Origin: Dyella marensis
GTDB lineage: Bacteria; Pseudomonadota; Gammaproteobacteria; Xanthomonadales; Rhodanobacteraceae
Assembly (NCBI RefSeq): GCF_900112865.1
Contig: NZ_FONH01000021.1
Location: 1-64,000, forward strand
Direction of reading: 5' to 3'
Length of the DNA: 64,000 bases
The notes beneath the pieces were generated by a model that had not been told where the DNA came from, did not search any database, and worked only from the letters and a program-made list of their open reading frames with translations. Every line of letters begins with the position of its first letter. Within the stretch, counting starts at the first letter, position 1. Shown in pieces: positions 49,576 to 61,516 of the stretch. The position numbers were made by a program, and so were the translations under genes.

Positions 49576-50352
49576 TCACTTCTCGACGAAGGCCCGCTCG
49601 ACCACGTAGTCGCCCGGCTCGCGCGTGCGCGGCGAGGCCTGGAAGCCGCGGCCGTCGAGCAGGGCGCAGGCGTCTTCGAGCATGGACGGGCTGCCGCACA
49701 GCATGATGCGGTCGGTCTCGGGGTTGAGCGGCGGCAGGCCGATGGTCTGGCTCATCAGGCCGTCGGCGATGGCGTCGGTGATGCGCCCGCGGTTGCGGAA
49801 CGGCTCGCGCGTGACGCTGGGGTAATAGATGAGCTTCTCGCGCACCAGCCCGCCCAGGTATTCGTGCGCCGGCAGTTCGCGTTCGAGATAGTCCGAATAG
49901 GCCAGGTCGTTGACGTGGCGCACGCCGTGGGCCAGCACGATCTTGTCGAAGCGTTCGTAGGTGTCCGGATCGCGGATGACGCTTAAGAAAGGCGCCAGGC
50001 CGGTGCCGGTGCCCAGCAGATACAGATGCCGGCCCGGCTTGAGATCGTTGAGCACCAGCGTGCCGGTGGGCTTGCGGCTCACCGTCACCGGGTCGCCGGG
50101 CTTGAGGTGCTGCAGGCGCGAGGTCAGCGGCCCGTTCGGCACCTTGATGCTGAAGAACTCCAGGTGTTCTTCCCAATGCGCGCTGGCGATCGAATAGGCG
50201 CGCATCAGCGGACGGCCTTCCGTTTCCAGGCCGATCATCACGAACTGTCCGCTGTCGAAGCGGAAGCCGGGATCGCGCGTGGTGCGGAAGCTGAAGAGGG
50301 TGTCGTTCCAGTGGTGCACGTCGATCACGTGCTCGGTTGCCAATGCGACCAT
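49576..50352 (-). CDS. fpr: ferredoxin--NADP reductase
   Basis: 258 residues. FAD-binding motif LMRAYSIASA (RxYS), the phosphate loop SRKPTGTLVLNDLKPG, nucleotide-binding GTGTGLAPFLSVIRDPDTYE and C-terminus YVVERAFVEK with an aromatic/acidic end match bacterial subclass I Fpr proteins. It moves electrons between NADPH and ferredoxin or flavodoxin, linked to oxidative stress. A GTG at 50367 would add five residues; the ATG gives the typical length. It is convergent with the kinase gene and divergent from the regulator at 50860. Confidence 0.92.
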   Translation of the reverse strand: MVALATEHVIDVHHWNDTLFSFRTTRDPGFRFDSGQFVMIGLETEGRPLMRAYSIASAHWEEHLEFFSIKVPNGPLTSRLQHLKPGDPVTVSRKPTGTLVLNDLKPGRHLYLLGTGTGLAPFLSVIRDPDTYERFDKIVLAHGVRHVNDLAYSDYLERELPAHEYLGGLVREKLIYYPSVTREPFRNRGRITDAIADGLMSQTIGLPPLNPETDRIMLCGSPSMLEDACALLDGRGFQASPRTREPGDYVVERAFVEK

Positions 50353-50617
50353 ACGGGTACCAATCACTTAAGAAGATTCGTAACAAGACTGCCCGGCCGG
50401 CGCGGCGGGCGCCGCCGATGCGGGGACTCGTTGGGGTGGCGTGGGCGGCCTGACGAGTACTGCCGAGCGGCAGTCGATGGCGCTCATTATGCCATCTGGC
50501 GGGAACAGGCGCCGAACCGGGGGCGAAACGCAGGGAATTCCGCGACGGGGCTGGTGGACAGCAACCGCTCGGACCAAGGCGCGGCGAAGCCTGGAAAAAT
50601 CTAAATCCTTGGCCGGA

Positions 50618-50631
50618 TCGGAGAAATCCGA
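50618..50631. promoter_or_regulatory. RcsB-box-like site before second RcsB-like regulator
   Basis: TCGGAGAAATCCGA (50618-50631) is imperfectly palindromic and differs from TCAGAGAAATCCCA (24858-24871) at only two positions. It lies in the 507-base gap between fpr and the regulator, 229 bases before the regulator ATG. Apart from it I see no gene or other clear signal in this gap. Confidence 0.45.
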
Positions 50632-50859
50632 GGCCGTTTGGCTACATTTTCGGACAAATGGGCCCCAGGCGCAGATGCCCTTGCTTCGCTCGTTAGGGTT
50701 GAATGAAGGCTTCGCACAGCCGACCGCGACGGTTCGCGAACAGCACAGCCAAGGCCGCGCTTCTCCCGCCCCGGCGGCGACATGGACGAGCGCCGCGGCA
50801 ACCCCGGCCGGAACACCTCGCGAGCGGCGCAAGGATCGGCGACAGACGAGGACAGCGTG

Positions 50860-51528
50860 ATGATTCGAGTCATCGTGGCGGACGACCACCCGGTGGTACT
50901 GGTCGGAGTCAGGACGGTGCTGGAACGGCAAGGCGACATCAAGGTAGTGGGCGAGGCCAGCAACGGCCGCGAGCTGATCGAACTGCTCAAGCGCCAGCCC
51001 TGCGACGTGATCATCACTGACTTCTCCATGCCGGACGAAGCGCCCGACGGCCGCACCATCATCGCCCAGCGCCACAGCGACGGCCTGCCGCTGATGACCC
51101 TGCTCGGCACCCGCTACGCGGACATCCCGGTGATCGTGCTGACCATGCTCAACAACGTCGGCGTGCTGCGCGCGATCCGCGAGACCGGCATGAAGGGCCT
51201 GGCCTACAAGAAGTCGTTCATCACCGACCTGCCGCAGGCGGTGCGCGCGGTGAAGCGGGGCGACCTGTACGTGAGCCCCGGCCTGCGCGAACGCTTCGAG
51301 CGCCGCGGCCGGGTGCCTGCCGTGGTCGGCACCGAGGACCTTTCGCCCTGCGAGATGGAAGTGCTGCGCCTGTACGGCCTGGGCAAGCTCACCGTGACGC
51401 AGATCGCCGAGCGCCTGCACCGCAGCGTCAAGACGGTGAGCACGCAGAAACGCAACGGCATGAAGAAGCTGGGCATCCAGCATGACAGCGGCATCGGCGA
51501 GTTCATGGAAAAGCTCGGCTTCCGCTGA
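50860..51528 (+). CDS. RcsB-like response regulator (REC + LuxR HTH)
   Basis: 222 residues. The receiver opens MIRVIVADDHPVVLVGVRTV (acidic pair 8-9), phospho-acceptor D54 in VIITDFSMPDE, and VIVLTMLNN, GLAYKKS (Thr/Lys switch residues). The HTH LSPCEMEVLRLYGLGKLTVT, then QIAERLHRSVKTVSTQKRNG and MKKLGIQHD closely follows enterobacterial RcsB. ATG 50860 is preceded by GACGAGGACAGCG. It is followed 153 bases on by a BvgS-like hybrid kinase, its likely phosphorelay partner. Confidence 0.93.
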   Translation: MIRVIVADDHPVVLVGVRTVLERQGDIKVVGEASNGRELIELLKRQPCDVIITDFSMPDEAPDGRTIIAQRHSDGLPLMTLLGTRYADIPVIVLTMLNNVGVLRAIRETGMKGLAYKKSFITDLPQAVRAVKRGDLYVSPGLRERFERRGRVPAVVGTEDLSPCEMEVLRLYGLGKLTVTQIAERLHRSVKTVSTQKRNGMKKLGIQHDSGIGEFMEKLGFR

Positions 51529-51681
51529 TCTTGGAACTTTCCCGATCCACTTTTCAGACCATGCTGATTTTCTCGCTGCGAATGGCCTGACTACTGTGAA
51601 GGCTTCCGTGCGAGCCGCGTCCTGGCGCCTGTCCATCGAGGCGACGGCGCCGCGCCGGCCATTTTCATAGGAAGTGCTTGC

Positions 51682-54600
51682 ATGGTTTGGCTGCGCCTGT
51701 GCCTGTTCGCGATGCTGCTGTGCGCAGCGGGCCGCGCCGCGGCCGACGGCGTGGTGCTGACGCCGGAAGAAGAGCGCTGGCTGAGCGAGCATCCGGTCGT
51801 GGTGGTGGGCGCCTACCAGGAAGGCTTCGCCCCGTTCGAAAGCGTGGTGCACGAGCGCGTGCAGGGCATGGCGCCGGACTACCTGGCCAAACTGGCGGAT
51901 TCGCTGGGCATCCGCATCACCTACCGGGTCTTTCCGGATTGGCCGGCGCTGCTCAACGCGGCGCGGGCCGGTTCGATCGACCTGCTGATGGATATTTCCC
52001 CGACCGCCGAGCGCTCGGCCTATCTCCACTTCAGCCAACCGTACTTCGAGGACTTTCCCACCCTGGTCACGCGCATCGACGGCGGGCGCGTGCAGGACAT
52101 GGCGGGCCTGCGCGATGCGACCCTGGTGAGCCTGGCCGGCGACGCCACCGCGGAGACTGCGCGCAAGTACATCCCCGGGGTGAAGCTGATCCACGCGCGC
52201 AGCACCCGCGAGGCGCTGCGCATGGTCGCGGACGGCCGCGCCGAGGCGTATATCGAGAACCCCTATGCGCAACGCGCGGCGATCGACGCCGCCGGCCTGC
52301 AGAACCGGCTCGGCATCGGCCCGCCGGTCGCGCTGCCGATCTCCGCGCTGTGCCTGGCGGCGCCGCTCGACCGCCTGCCGCTGATCGGCGCGCTGGACAA
52401 GGCGCTGGCCCTGCTCACCAACGAGGACCACGCGCGCCTGCGCGCGCCGTGGCTCAACGGCGACCTGCGCCATGCGCGCAGCGACGACTCCGCGGTGCCG
52501 CTCAGCGAGGACGAGCGCGCCTGGCTGCGCCAGCTGCCGCCGCTGCGCATCACGGTGGACCCGACCTCGCCGCCGTACACGCTGCTGGATCGCCACGGCC
52601 AGCCCGCGGGCATCTCCAGCGACTACCTGCGCGAAGTGGCCAAGGCGCTGGACCTGCGCCTGACCTTCGTGCCGGTGCGGAACTGGAGCGAGGTCGTGCG
52701 CGGCATCGCCGAAGACCGCATCGACCTGACGCCCGCGGTGTCGCCGGTCAGCCCAGAGCATGCGCAGCTGATGGATTTCTCGGTGGCCTACCTGGACTAC
52801 CCGGTGATGATCGTCACCCGCACCGAGGCGAACGCCATCACCGGGCCTTACGACATGAACGGCTGGACGGTCGCCGCCAACCTGTCCCGGCAGGACATCA
52901 AGGCGATCACCGCGCGGATGCGCGGAGTGAACGTGGTCGGCGTGGCCAGTACCGAGGAAGGCCTGGGCAAGGTCGCCGACGGCTCGGTCAACGCCTTCGT
53001 CGGCGACATCGCCAATGCCGACTTCGTCATCCGCGAGCGCTTTCCCGGGCGGCTGAAGATCAATGCGCCGACCGAGGACCACGTGGTGCTCGCGATGGGC
53101 GTGGCCAAGCGCTATGCGCCGCTGGTGCCGCTGATCAACCGCGTGCTGGTGAACATGCCCGACCGCAAGCAGCAGGCCATCCGCAATACCTGGCTGGCGG
53201 CGCACTACACCTACGGCGGCACCTGGAAGGAAATCGCGCGCAAGACGCTCCCGGTGATCGCGATCGTGCTGCTGTTCCTGCTGACCGTGTCCTACGCCTA
53301 TGTGCGGCTGCGCCGCGAGACCAGCCGGCGGCGGCGCACCGAGGAGCAGCTCACCGACGTCACCCGCCACCTGCCGGCGGTGGTCTACAAGTTCCGCTAC
53401 ACGCGAGAGGAAGGCGTGCGCTTTCTGTTCGTCGGCGGCAACCCGGAGCCGATGTTCGGCATGGGTGCGCAGGCTTTCATCCATGGCGAGCGCGGCGCGC
53501 TGGCCGCGATCGTGGCAGAGGACCGCGGCGCGCTGCTGGCCGAGGTGGCGCGTGCCGCCGGCAGCATGCTGCCGTTCCAGGCGGTGGTACGGGTCAAGGC
53601 CGCCGGCGGCGTGCGCTGGGTCTCCACCAGCGCGACGCCCAGCCTGGTCGACGGCGCGGTGCATTTCAGCGGCTGCTGGGTCGACATGACCGAGCAGCAC
53701 CAGCAGGCCGAGCAGCTGGCCAAGGCGAAGGAGCTGGCGGAGAGCGCCACCCAGGCCAAGACCGAATTCCTCGCCACCATGAGCCATGAGATCCGCACGC
53801 CGATGAACGGCGTGATCGGCATGCTCGAACTGCTCGGCCACACGCCGCTGAGCGAAGACCAGCGGCGCATGCTCGGCACGGTGGAGACCTCGGCGGTGGC
53901 GCTGCTGCAGATCCTCGACGACGTGCTGGATTTCTCCAAGATGGAAGCCGGCCGCCTCACCATCGAATACGTGCCGGTGGACGTGCGCGACCTGGTCGAC
54001 AGCACGGTGAGCGTGCTGTCCGCGCAGGCCCATCGCAAGGGGCTGGCGCTGGCGGTGGAGATCGACGAGCGGCTGGCGGCGGAGGTCAGCGCGGAGAACG
54101 TGCGGCTGCGCCAGATCATGCTCAACCTGCTGAGCAATGCGATCAAGTTCACCGTGCTTGGCGCGGTGCGCGTCTGCGTGCGCGTGCTGGAGGACGGCGG
54201 TGCCAGCCAGAAGGTGCGCTTCAGTGTGATCGACACCGGCATCGGCATGTCGCCGGACCAGGTATACCGGCTGTTCCAGCCGTTTACCCAGGCCGAGTCG
54301 TCCACCACGCGCCGCTACGGCGGCACCGGGTTGGGCCTGTACATCTGCCGGCGCCTGGTCGAGCTGATGGGCGGCACCATCGCGGTGGAAAGCGAGGTCA
54401 ACATGGGCACGGGCATGCATGTGGAACTGAACATGCCGATCCACCGGCGCGAGCTTTCGCATCACGCGCTGCGCGGGCGCACGGTGCGCATCGAGGTGGC
54501 CGACGCGGCGGTGGCGCAGGCGCTGCAGCGTTATGTGCTGGCGCTGGGGATGGCGGTCGAAGAGAACGGCAGCGGCGAAGGCCCGGAGCTGCGCTTCGTC

Positions 54601-55581
54601 GACGAACAATTCGGCGCCAGCCGCCCCGCGCAGGCCACCGGTTGCATCGCCGTCACCGCCATTCCCGACCCGCACGGTTATTCCAGCAGCACCGCGGGCA
54701 TCACCATCACCAGCAATCCGCTGAAATGGTCCACCTTTGCCATCGCCTGCCAGCACGCGCTGGGGCTGGCGGTCGGTGAGACCGAACGGGAGGTCTTGCC
54801 CGATCTGGCCACCGGTACCGAAGGCCGCGTGCTGGTGGCGGAGGACAATCCGATCAACCAGGCGCTGATCGCCGCGCAACTGGACAAGCTCGGCTACGCC
54901 TGCGACGTGGTCGCCAACGGCAAGGAGGCGCTCGAGGCGCTGGAGCGGCGCGACTACGGCCTGCTCATTACCGATTGCCACATGCCGCTGATGGACGGCT
55001 ACGAACTGGCCCGCGCGGTGCGCCGCCGCGAGAACCACAGCGGCCGCCACCAGCGCGTGCTGGCGATGACCGCCAACGCCATGCCCGGCGAACTGGAACG
55101 CTGCACCAGCGCCGGCATGGACGATTTCCTGCCCAAGCCGGTGCGCATTCCCGAACTGCGCGCGAAGCTGGAACGCCTGTTCGGAACCGCCGCCGGCGCA
55201 GCCGACGACGCGGCGGATACGCCAGCGCTCGCCTTCGACGTCAATCTATCCACGCTGCGCGAGACCTTCGGCGAAGACCGCATCATCCACACCCTGATCA
55301 CCGGCTTCGTACGAACCACCCGCGCGGACCTGCTCACGCTGGACACCCTGATGGAAGAACGCCGCCCGCTGGACATGGCGCATTGGGTACATCGCCTGCT
55401 GGGCGGCCTGCAGCTGTTCGGCAGCAATCCGCTGACGGAGGAGGGGCAGGCGCTGGAGCAGGCGTTGAGGTCGGAGGGGCGGTATGAGGTGCTGGCGGAT
55501 ACGTTGGCGTTTCGGCGGAGGGTGGAGGTTTATCTGGAGCGGTTGGAGGCGGTGGCAGGCATGCTGGATAAATCGGCGTAG
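51682..55581 (+). CDS. BvgS-like hybrid sensor histidine kinase
   Basis: 1299 residues. Signal peptide (CLFAMLLCAAGRAAADG), two periplasmic solute-binding family 3 domains (~30-250 and ~280-510), one membrane helix (~522-542, IAIVLLFLLTVSYAYVRL), a PAS-like segment (~560-680), HisKA with H702 (MSHEIRTPMNGVIGML), HATPase (NLLSNAIKFT near 814, DTGIGMS, YGGTGLGLYI), receiver with D1098 (LLITDCHMPLMDG) and Hpt with H1237 (AHWVHRLLGGLQLFG). All phosphorelay residues are present. It senses a periplasmic ligand, perhaps an amino acid or nicotinate-like compound as in BvgS relatives, and should signal to the RcsB-like regulator upstream. Its TAG stop lies in a family 1 hairpin. Confidence 0.95.
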   Translation: MVWLRLCLFAMLLCAAGRAAADGVVLTPEEERWLSEHPVVVVGAYQEGFAPFESVVHERVQGMAPDYLAKLADSLGIRITYRVFPDWPALLNAARAGSIDLLMDISPTAERSAYLHFSQPYFEDFPTLVTRIDGGRVQDMAGLRDATLVSLAGDATAETARKYIPGVKLIHARSTREALRMVADGRAEAYIENPYAQRAAIDAAGLQNRLGIGPPVALPISALCLAAPLDRLPLIGALDKALALLTNEDHARLRAPWLNGDLRHARSDDSAVPLSEDERAWLRQLPPLRITVDPTSPPYTLLDRHGQPAGISSDYLREVAKALDLRLTFVPVRNWSEVVRGIAEDRIDLTPAVSPVSPEHAQLMDFSVAYLDYPVMIVTRTEANAITGPYDMNGWTVAANLSRQDIKAITARMRGVNVVGVASTEEGLGKVADGSVNAFVGDIANADFVIRERFPGRLKINAPTEDHVVLAMGVAKRYAPLVPLINRVLVNMPDRKQQAIRNTWLAAHYTYGGTWKEIARKTLPVIAIVLLFLLTVSYAYVRLRRETSRRRRTEEQLTDVTRHLPAVVYKFRYTREEGVRFLFVGGNPEPMFGMGAQAFIHGERGALAAIVAEDRGALLAEVARAAGSMLPFQAVVRVKAAGGVRWVSTSATPSLVDGAVHFSGCWVDMTEQHQQAEQLAKAKELAESATQAKTEFLATMSHEIRTPMNGVIGMLELLGHTPLSEDQRRMLGTVETSAVALLQILDDVLDFSKMEAGRLTIEYVPVDVRDLVDSTVSVLSAQAHRKGLALAVEIDERLAAEVSAENVRLRQIMLNLLSNAIKFTVLGAVRVCVRVLEDGGASQKVRFSVIDTGIGMSPDQVYRLFQPFTQAESSTTRRYGGTGLGLYICRRLVELMGGTIAVESEVNMGTGMHVELNMPIHRRELSHHALRGRTVRIEVADAAVAQALQRYVLALGMAVEENGSGEGPELRFVDEQFGASRPAQATGCIAVTAIPDPHGYSSSTAGITITSNPLKWSTFAIACQHALGLAVGETEREVLPDLATGTEGRVLVAEDNPINQALIAAQLDKLGYACDVVANGKEALEALERRDYGLLITDCHMPLMDGYELARAVRRRENHSGRHQRVLAMTANAMPGELERCTSAGMDDFLPKPVRIPELRAKLERLFGTAAGAADDAADTPALAFDVNLSTLRETFGEDRIIHTLITGFVRTTRADLLTLDTLMEERRPLDMAHWVHRLLGGLQLFGSNPLTEEGQALEQALRSEGRYEVLADTLAFRRRVEVYLERLEAVAGMLDKSA

Positions 55582-55615
55582 GTTGGGGTGAGCCGCAGGC
55601 TCACCCCAACCTACG
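55577..55615. repeat. family 1 palindromic repeat, short perfect hairpin
   Basis: CGTAGGTTGGGGTGAGC (55577-55593) and its exact reverse complement (55599-55615) with loop CGCAG. It gives the hybrid kinase its stop codon (55579-55581) and lies 15 bases from the stop of the convergent dnaE2 gene, so it may end both transcripts. Confidence 0.9.
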
Positions 55616-55629
55616 TCTTCCGTAGCCTC

Positions 55630-58721
<3,092 letters not shown>

Positions 58722-58725
<4 letters not shown>

Positions 58726-60134
58726 GCGAACCACCCGTGCAGCATCCACGGCCCGCGCTCGCCGATCGCGCAGAACACCCAGGCGCGCTGGCCTTGCGCG
58801 GTCTCCACCACGTAGTAGTCGCGGCGCAGGCCGCCGCCGTCCCACCAGCCGGTCTCCAGCCGCTCGGGGCCGGCCAGGATGCGTGGCGGCGGACCGCGCA
58901 GCGGAATCGGTGCGTCCAGCAGCCAGGTCGGGCGCGGCAGCGGCGTGGGCGTGCCGATGAATGACGCTTGCATGTCGCTGGTCTGCGCGCGTTCCGGCCG
59001 CGGATCGGTGCTGGCGCGCAGGCGGCTCACCGCCTGGTCGCCGAGCCGGGCGCGCAGGCGTTCGCGCAATTGCTCCGGCGGCAGCGCGTGCACCGGCCGT
59101 GTATCGAACAGGTCGCGCCCTGCCGGCACGAACGGCGGCAGCTCGTGCGCCACCAGCCGCATCGCCACCACCGGTTGCGGCAGCGCGATGCGCTCCAGGC
59201 GGCCGCGCGCGTGCTCGAACAGCATGGCCGGTTCGCGCTCCGGCGCGAGCAGGCCGATCGACACATCGGTGGAACGGCCGTCGCGGTGGATCAGCCGCAG
59301 CATGAAGCGCTGCACGCCGCCGTCGCGGCCGGCCAGGTAAGCGCCAAGATCGCCGGTGAGGCGGCGCAGCGGAAACACCAGCGCCTCGACATGCTCGATC
59401 TCGTGCGTCCATTCCATGCCCAGTTCGAGCCGGTCCGGCGGGCGATAGAAGGACAGCACTTCCTGCCCGGTGCCGGTGAGGTAATCCAGATGCGCGGTGA
59501 GTTCATCGCCGAAGCGCCGGCGCAGGCCGTCGCGCGGCGCGCGCAGCAGCTGGCCCAGCGTGCGCAGGCCCATGCCGGCGAGACTGTCGGCGGCCTGGCC
59601 GGGCAGGCGCGCCTTGCCCACGGGCACGGACAGCAGCGCGCTGTGCAGTGCATCCGGCGTGGTCACCGCCAGGCCATCGTGCAAGCCGGCCAGCACGTGG
59701 GCGCCGCGCGCGGTGGGCGCGAGCGCGATGTGGTGACGGAAGCCGAGTTCGCCCAGGTCGTTGCGCAACTGGCGTTCGAATGTCGGCCAGGGTCCGAACA
59801 GGCCGAGGCTCTTGCTGACTTCCAGCACGATCGCGCGCGGCCACAACGCCACCTCGGCGCTGTAGCGATACGCCCAGGCGGCAAGCAGGCGATGCCAGCG
59901 CTCGGTCGCGGCGGGGTCGTATTCCACCGCCTCGAAATGTGCGAGCAATGCCTGCGCCGCTGCCAGGCGTTGCCCCGGCCGCAAGCCAGCCGCGCGCGCG
60001 GCGGCATTGGCGGCGTAGACACTGCGCGCCTGCGCGTGGCCGGTGACCAGCACCAGCGGCTCGTCCGACGGCGGGCGCCGGCGCAGCACGCCGTCCAGCG
60101 CGAGGTGCGGCAGCAGGATGCAGGCCCAGAGCAT
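58722..60134 (-). CDS. imuB: ImuB, Y-family polymerase-like mutasome protein
   Basis: 470 residues. It opens [20 protein letters not shown] and has the Y-family fold without the acidic metal ligands, as known for ImuB proteins, which act as scaffold rather than polymerase. [20 protein letters not shown] and [20 protein letters not shown] (helix-hairpin region), and the C-terminal [10 protein letters not shown] and [15 protein letters not shown] segment, are typical. I see no QLxLF-type clamp motif in it. Start 60134 lies four bases after the imuA stop. Second cistron-type position in umuD-like/imuA/imuB/dnaE2. Confidence 0.94.
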
Positions 60135-60138
60135 GGCG

Positions 60139-60771
60139 TCAGCGCGCGCGGTCGGCGGGGAAGGGAATCGCCAGCGCCGGCGGCTGCCCGCCGCGACACT
60201 TGCGGATGCGCAGCTGCCGCGCGGGCGCGGTTTCCACTTCCAGCCGCAGCGCCGCGGGCGAGGCCTGCGCGGCATGGCGGCGGTCGCGAAACAGGAAGCC
60301 CAGCGCGCGGCCGTGATCGGCGGCCACCTGCAGGCGGCGCAGCGCGCGGTCGTCGGCCTGCTGCGGCCAGGCCAGCACGGCGGCGCAGCTGCCGGAGCGC
60401 AGGCATTGCTCGGCGGCCCACAGCGCGTCGCGCGGCGTGCCGGCGTGCACGATGTCCACGCGCGCCATCGCCACGCCGCGGTTTTCCCAGCCGGCGACGC
60501 AAGGCAGGTAAGGCGGGGCGATGACCGCGATGACGCCGTCGGCCTGGGTCAGTCGCGCCAGAGTGGGCAATACCAGTTGCAGCTCGCCCACGCCGTCGGC
60601 AGGCAGCAGGATTTCGCTCAGCGCGTGCTCCGGCCAGCCGCCGGCCGGCAGCGCGGCATCCAGCTCCGCCCAGCCGGTGGGCTGGCTGCCCGGCTCCGGC
60701 GCGGGCGCGGCGCGGCCGTGCCAGACCTGGCGGCCGGCGAACAGCGCATCGAGGGCGACGACCTGGCCCAT
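60139..60771 (-). CDS. imuA: ImuA, RecA-like mutasome accessory protein
   Basis: 210 residues. ImuA has a diverged RecA/SulA-like ATPase fold: GWAELDAALPAGGWPEHALS, EILLPADGVGELQLVLPTLA where the P-loop would be, without an intact Walker A, then VIAPPYLPCVAGW. It pairs with ImuB and DnaE2 to allow SOS mutagenesis in other bacteria. Seven bases separate it from the UmuD-like gene upstream and four from imuB. Length is normal. Confidence 0.92.
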   Translation of the reverse strand: MGQVVALDALFAGRQVWHGRAAPAPEPGSQPTGWAELDAALPAGGWPEHALSEILLPADGVGELQLVLPTLARLTQADGVIAVIAPPYLPCVAGWENRGVAMARVDIVHAGTPRDALWAAEQCLRSGSCAAVLAWPQQADDRALRRLQVAADHGRALGFLFRDRRHAAQASPAALRLEVETAPARQLRIRKCRGGQPPALAIPFPADRAR

Positions 60772-60778
60772 CGCCGCC

Positions 60779-61348
60779 TCAACGCAGCTGGCGCAGGCAG
60801 CGGGTGACCACGCCCCACAGTTCCAGCGTCTCGCCTTCCTTGAACACGATCGGCTTGAAGTGAGGGTTTTCCGGCAGCAGCGCGGTCTTGCCCTCGATCT
60901 GGCCCAGCCGCTTGATCGACAGCTCGCCGTTGACGATGGCCACCACGATGTCGCCCTGGCGGTGCTTGAGCGCGCGATCGACCAGCACCTCGTCGCCGTC
61001 GAAGATGCCCGCGCCGATCATCGACCAGCCGGACACGCGCACGATGAAGGTGCTCGGCTCGTGCCCCGCGATGATCAGATGCCGGTTGAGATCGACCACG
61101 TCGGCCACGTCGTCGTCGGCCGGACTGGGCAGGCCCGCCGGCACGCGACTGCTGAAGGCGGTGAGCGCCACCGTCGAGGGCAATAGCGACAGCGGCCGCG
61201 GCGTGCCCAGCGTGCTGCCCTGCCGGTAGGCCTCCAGGTAGGCCAGCACCGTCGGCACCTGGCTTTCCGGTACGCGCAGGCGCTGGGTCGGTTCACTGGA
61301 GGGGCGGCCGGCGCCGGGGCGGAAGCCGCCGTGGGAGGGAGGAGACAT
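60779..61348 (-). CDS. UmuD-like S24 autoprotease with N-terminal extension
   Basis: 189 residues. Residues ~58-189 match UmuD: cleavage pair A71-G72 (VPAGLPSP), catalytic S109 (VSGWSMIGAGIFDGDE) and K146 (NGELSIKRLG), with Ser-Lys spacing of 37 as in E. coli UmuD. Residues 1-50 are an extra segment, HGGFRPGAGRPSSEPTQRLR followed by VPESQVPTVLAYLEAYR, which could be a ribbon-helix-helix-like DNA-binding or docking piece. It lacks the winged HTH of LexA. It heads the imuA-imuB-dnaE2 operon with no umuC nearby, so it may regulate or activate the mutasome by RecA-driven cleavage (inference). Confidence 0.9.
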   Translation of the reverse strand: MSPPSHGGFRPGAGRPSSEPTQRLRVPESQVPTVLAYLEAYRQGSTLGTPRPLSLLPSTVALTAFSSRVPAGLPSPADDDVADVVDLNRHLIIAGHEPSTFIVRVSGWSMIGAGIFDGDEVLVDRALKHRQGDIVVAIVNGELSIKRLGQIEGKTALLPENPHFKPIVFKEGETLELWGVVTRCLRQLR

Positions 61349-61398
61349 GGCTGCGGCAGCTTGAATAGCGGGACGGGAATCAAGATAGCACCGGCTGC

Positions 61399-61415
61399 AT
61401 CTCAGCGCTTGAGAT
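61399..61415 (-). promoter_or_regulatory. palindrome ATCTCA-GCGCT-TGAGAT in the mutasome operon promoter region
   Basis: A perfect six-base inverted repeat with a five-base gap, about 50 bases before the UmuD-like start. It overlaps the expected minus-35 region of a weak promoter with TATCTT as possible minus-10. It does not match the LexA boxes I know from Xanthomonas (TTAGTA-type) or E. coli (CTGT-N8-ACAG), so a different operator, possibly of the UmuD-like protein itself, is suggested. Confidence 0.45.
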
Positions 61416-61441
61416 ATCCCTGGCTATACCGCGGGAAATTT

Positions 61442-61472
61442 CATGAAGTAAAAAATATTTGACATGAAGTAA
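61442..61472 (+). promoter_or_regulatory. direct repeats CATGAAGTAA, 21 bases apart, with TTGACA
   Basis: CATGAAGTAA occurs at 61442-61451 and 61463-61472, two helical turns apart, just before the membrane protein/XRE pair. A TTGACA minus-35 (61459-61464) lies between them. This is a likely autoregulatory site for the XRE protein encoded downstream. The 168-base gap is AT-richer than its surroundings. Confidence 0.5.
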
Positions 61473-61516
61473 CGTTTGACGGACATTGCACCCACGCTCA
61501 AACGAGGGTCGCGCAC

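Noticed and set aside
50368-55050. 1560-residue open frame on the minus strand
   Set aside because: Antisense to the hybrid kinase and RcsB-like regulator; composition is low-complexity Arg/His/Ala and no motif is present.
61349-61440. Classical LexA box before the UmuD-like gene
   Set aside because: Neither CTGT-N8-ACAG nor a TTAGTA-N4-TACTAA-like sequence is present; only the different ATCTCA palindrome is seen.
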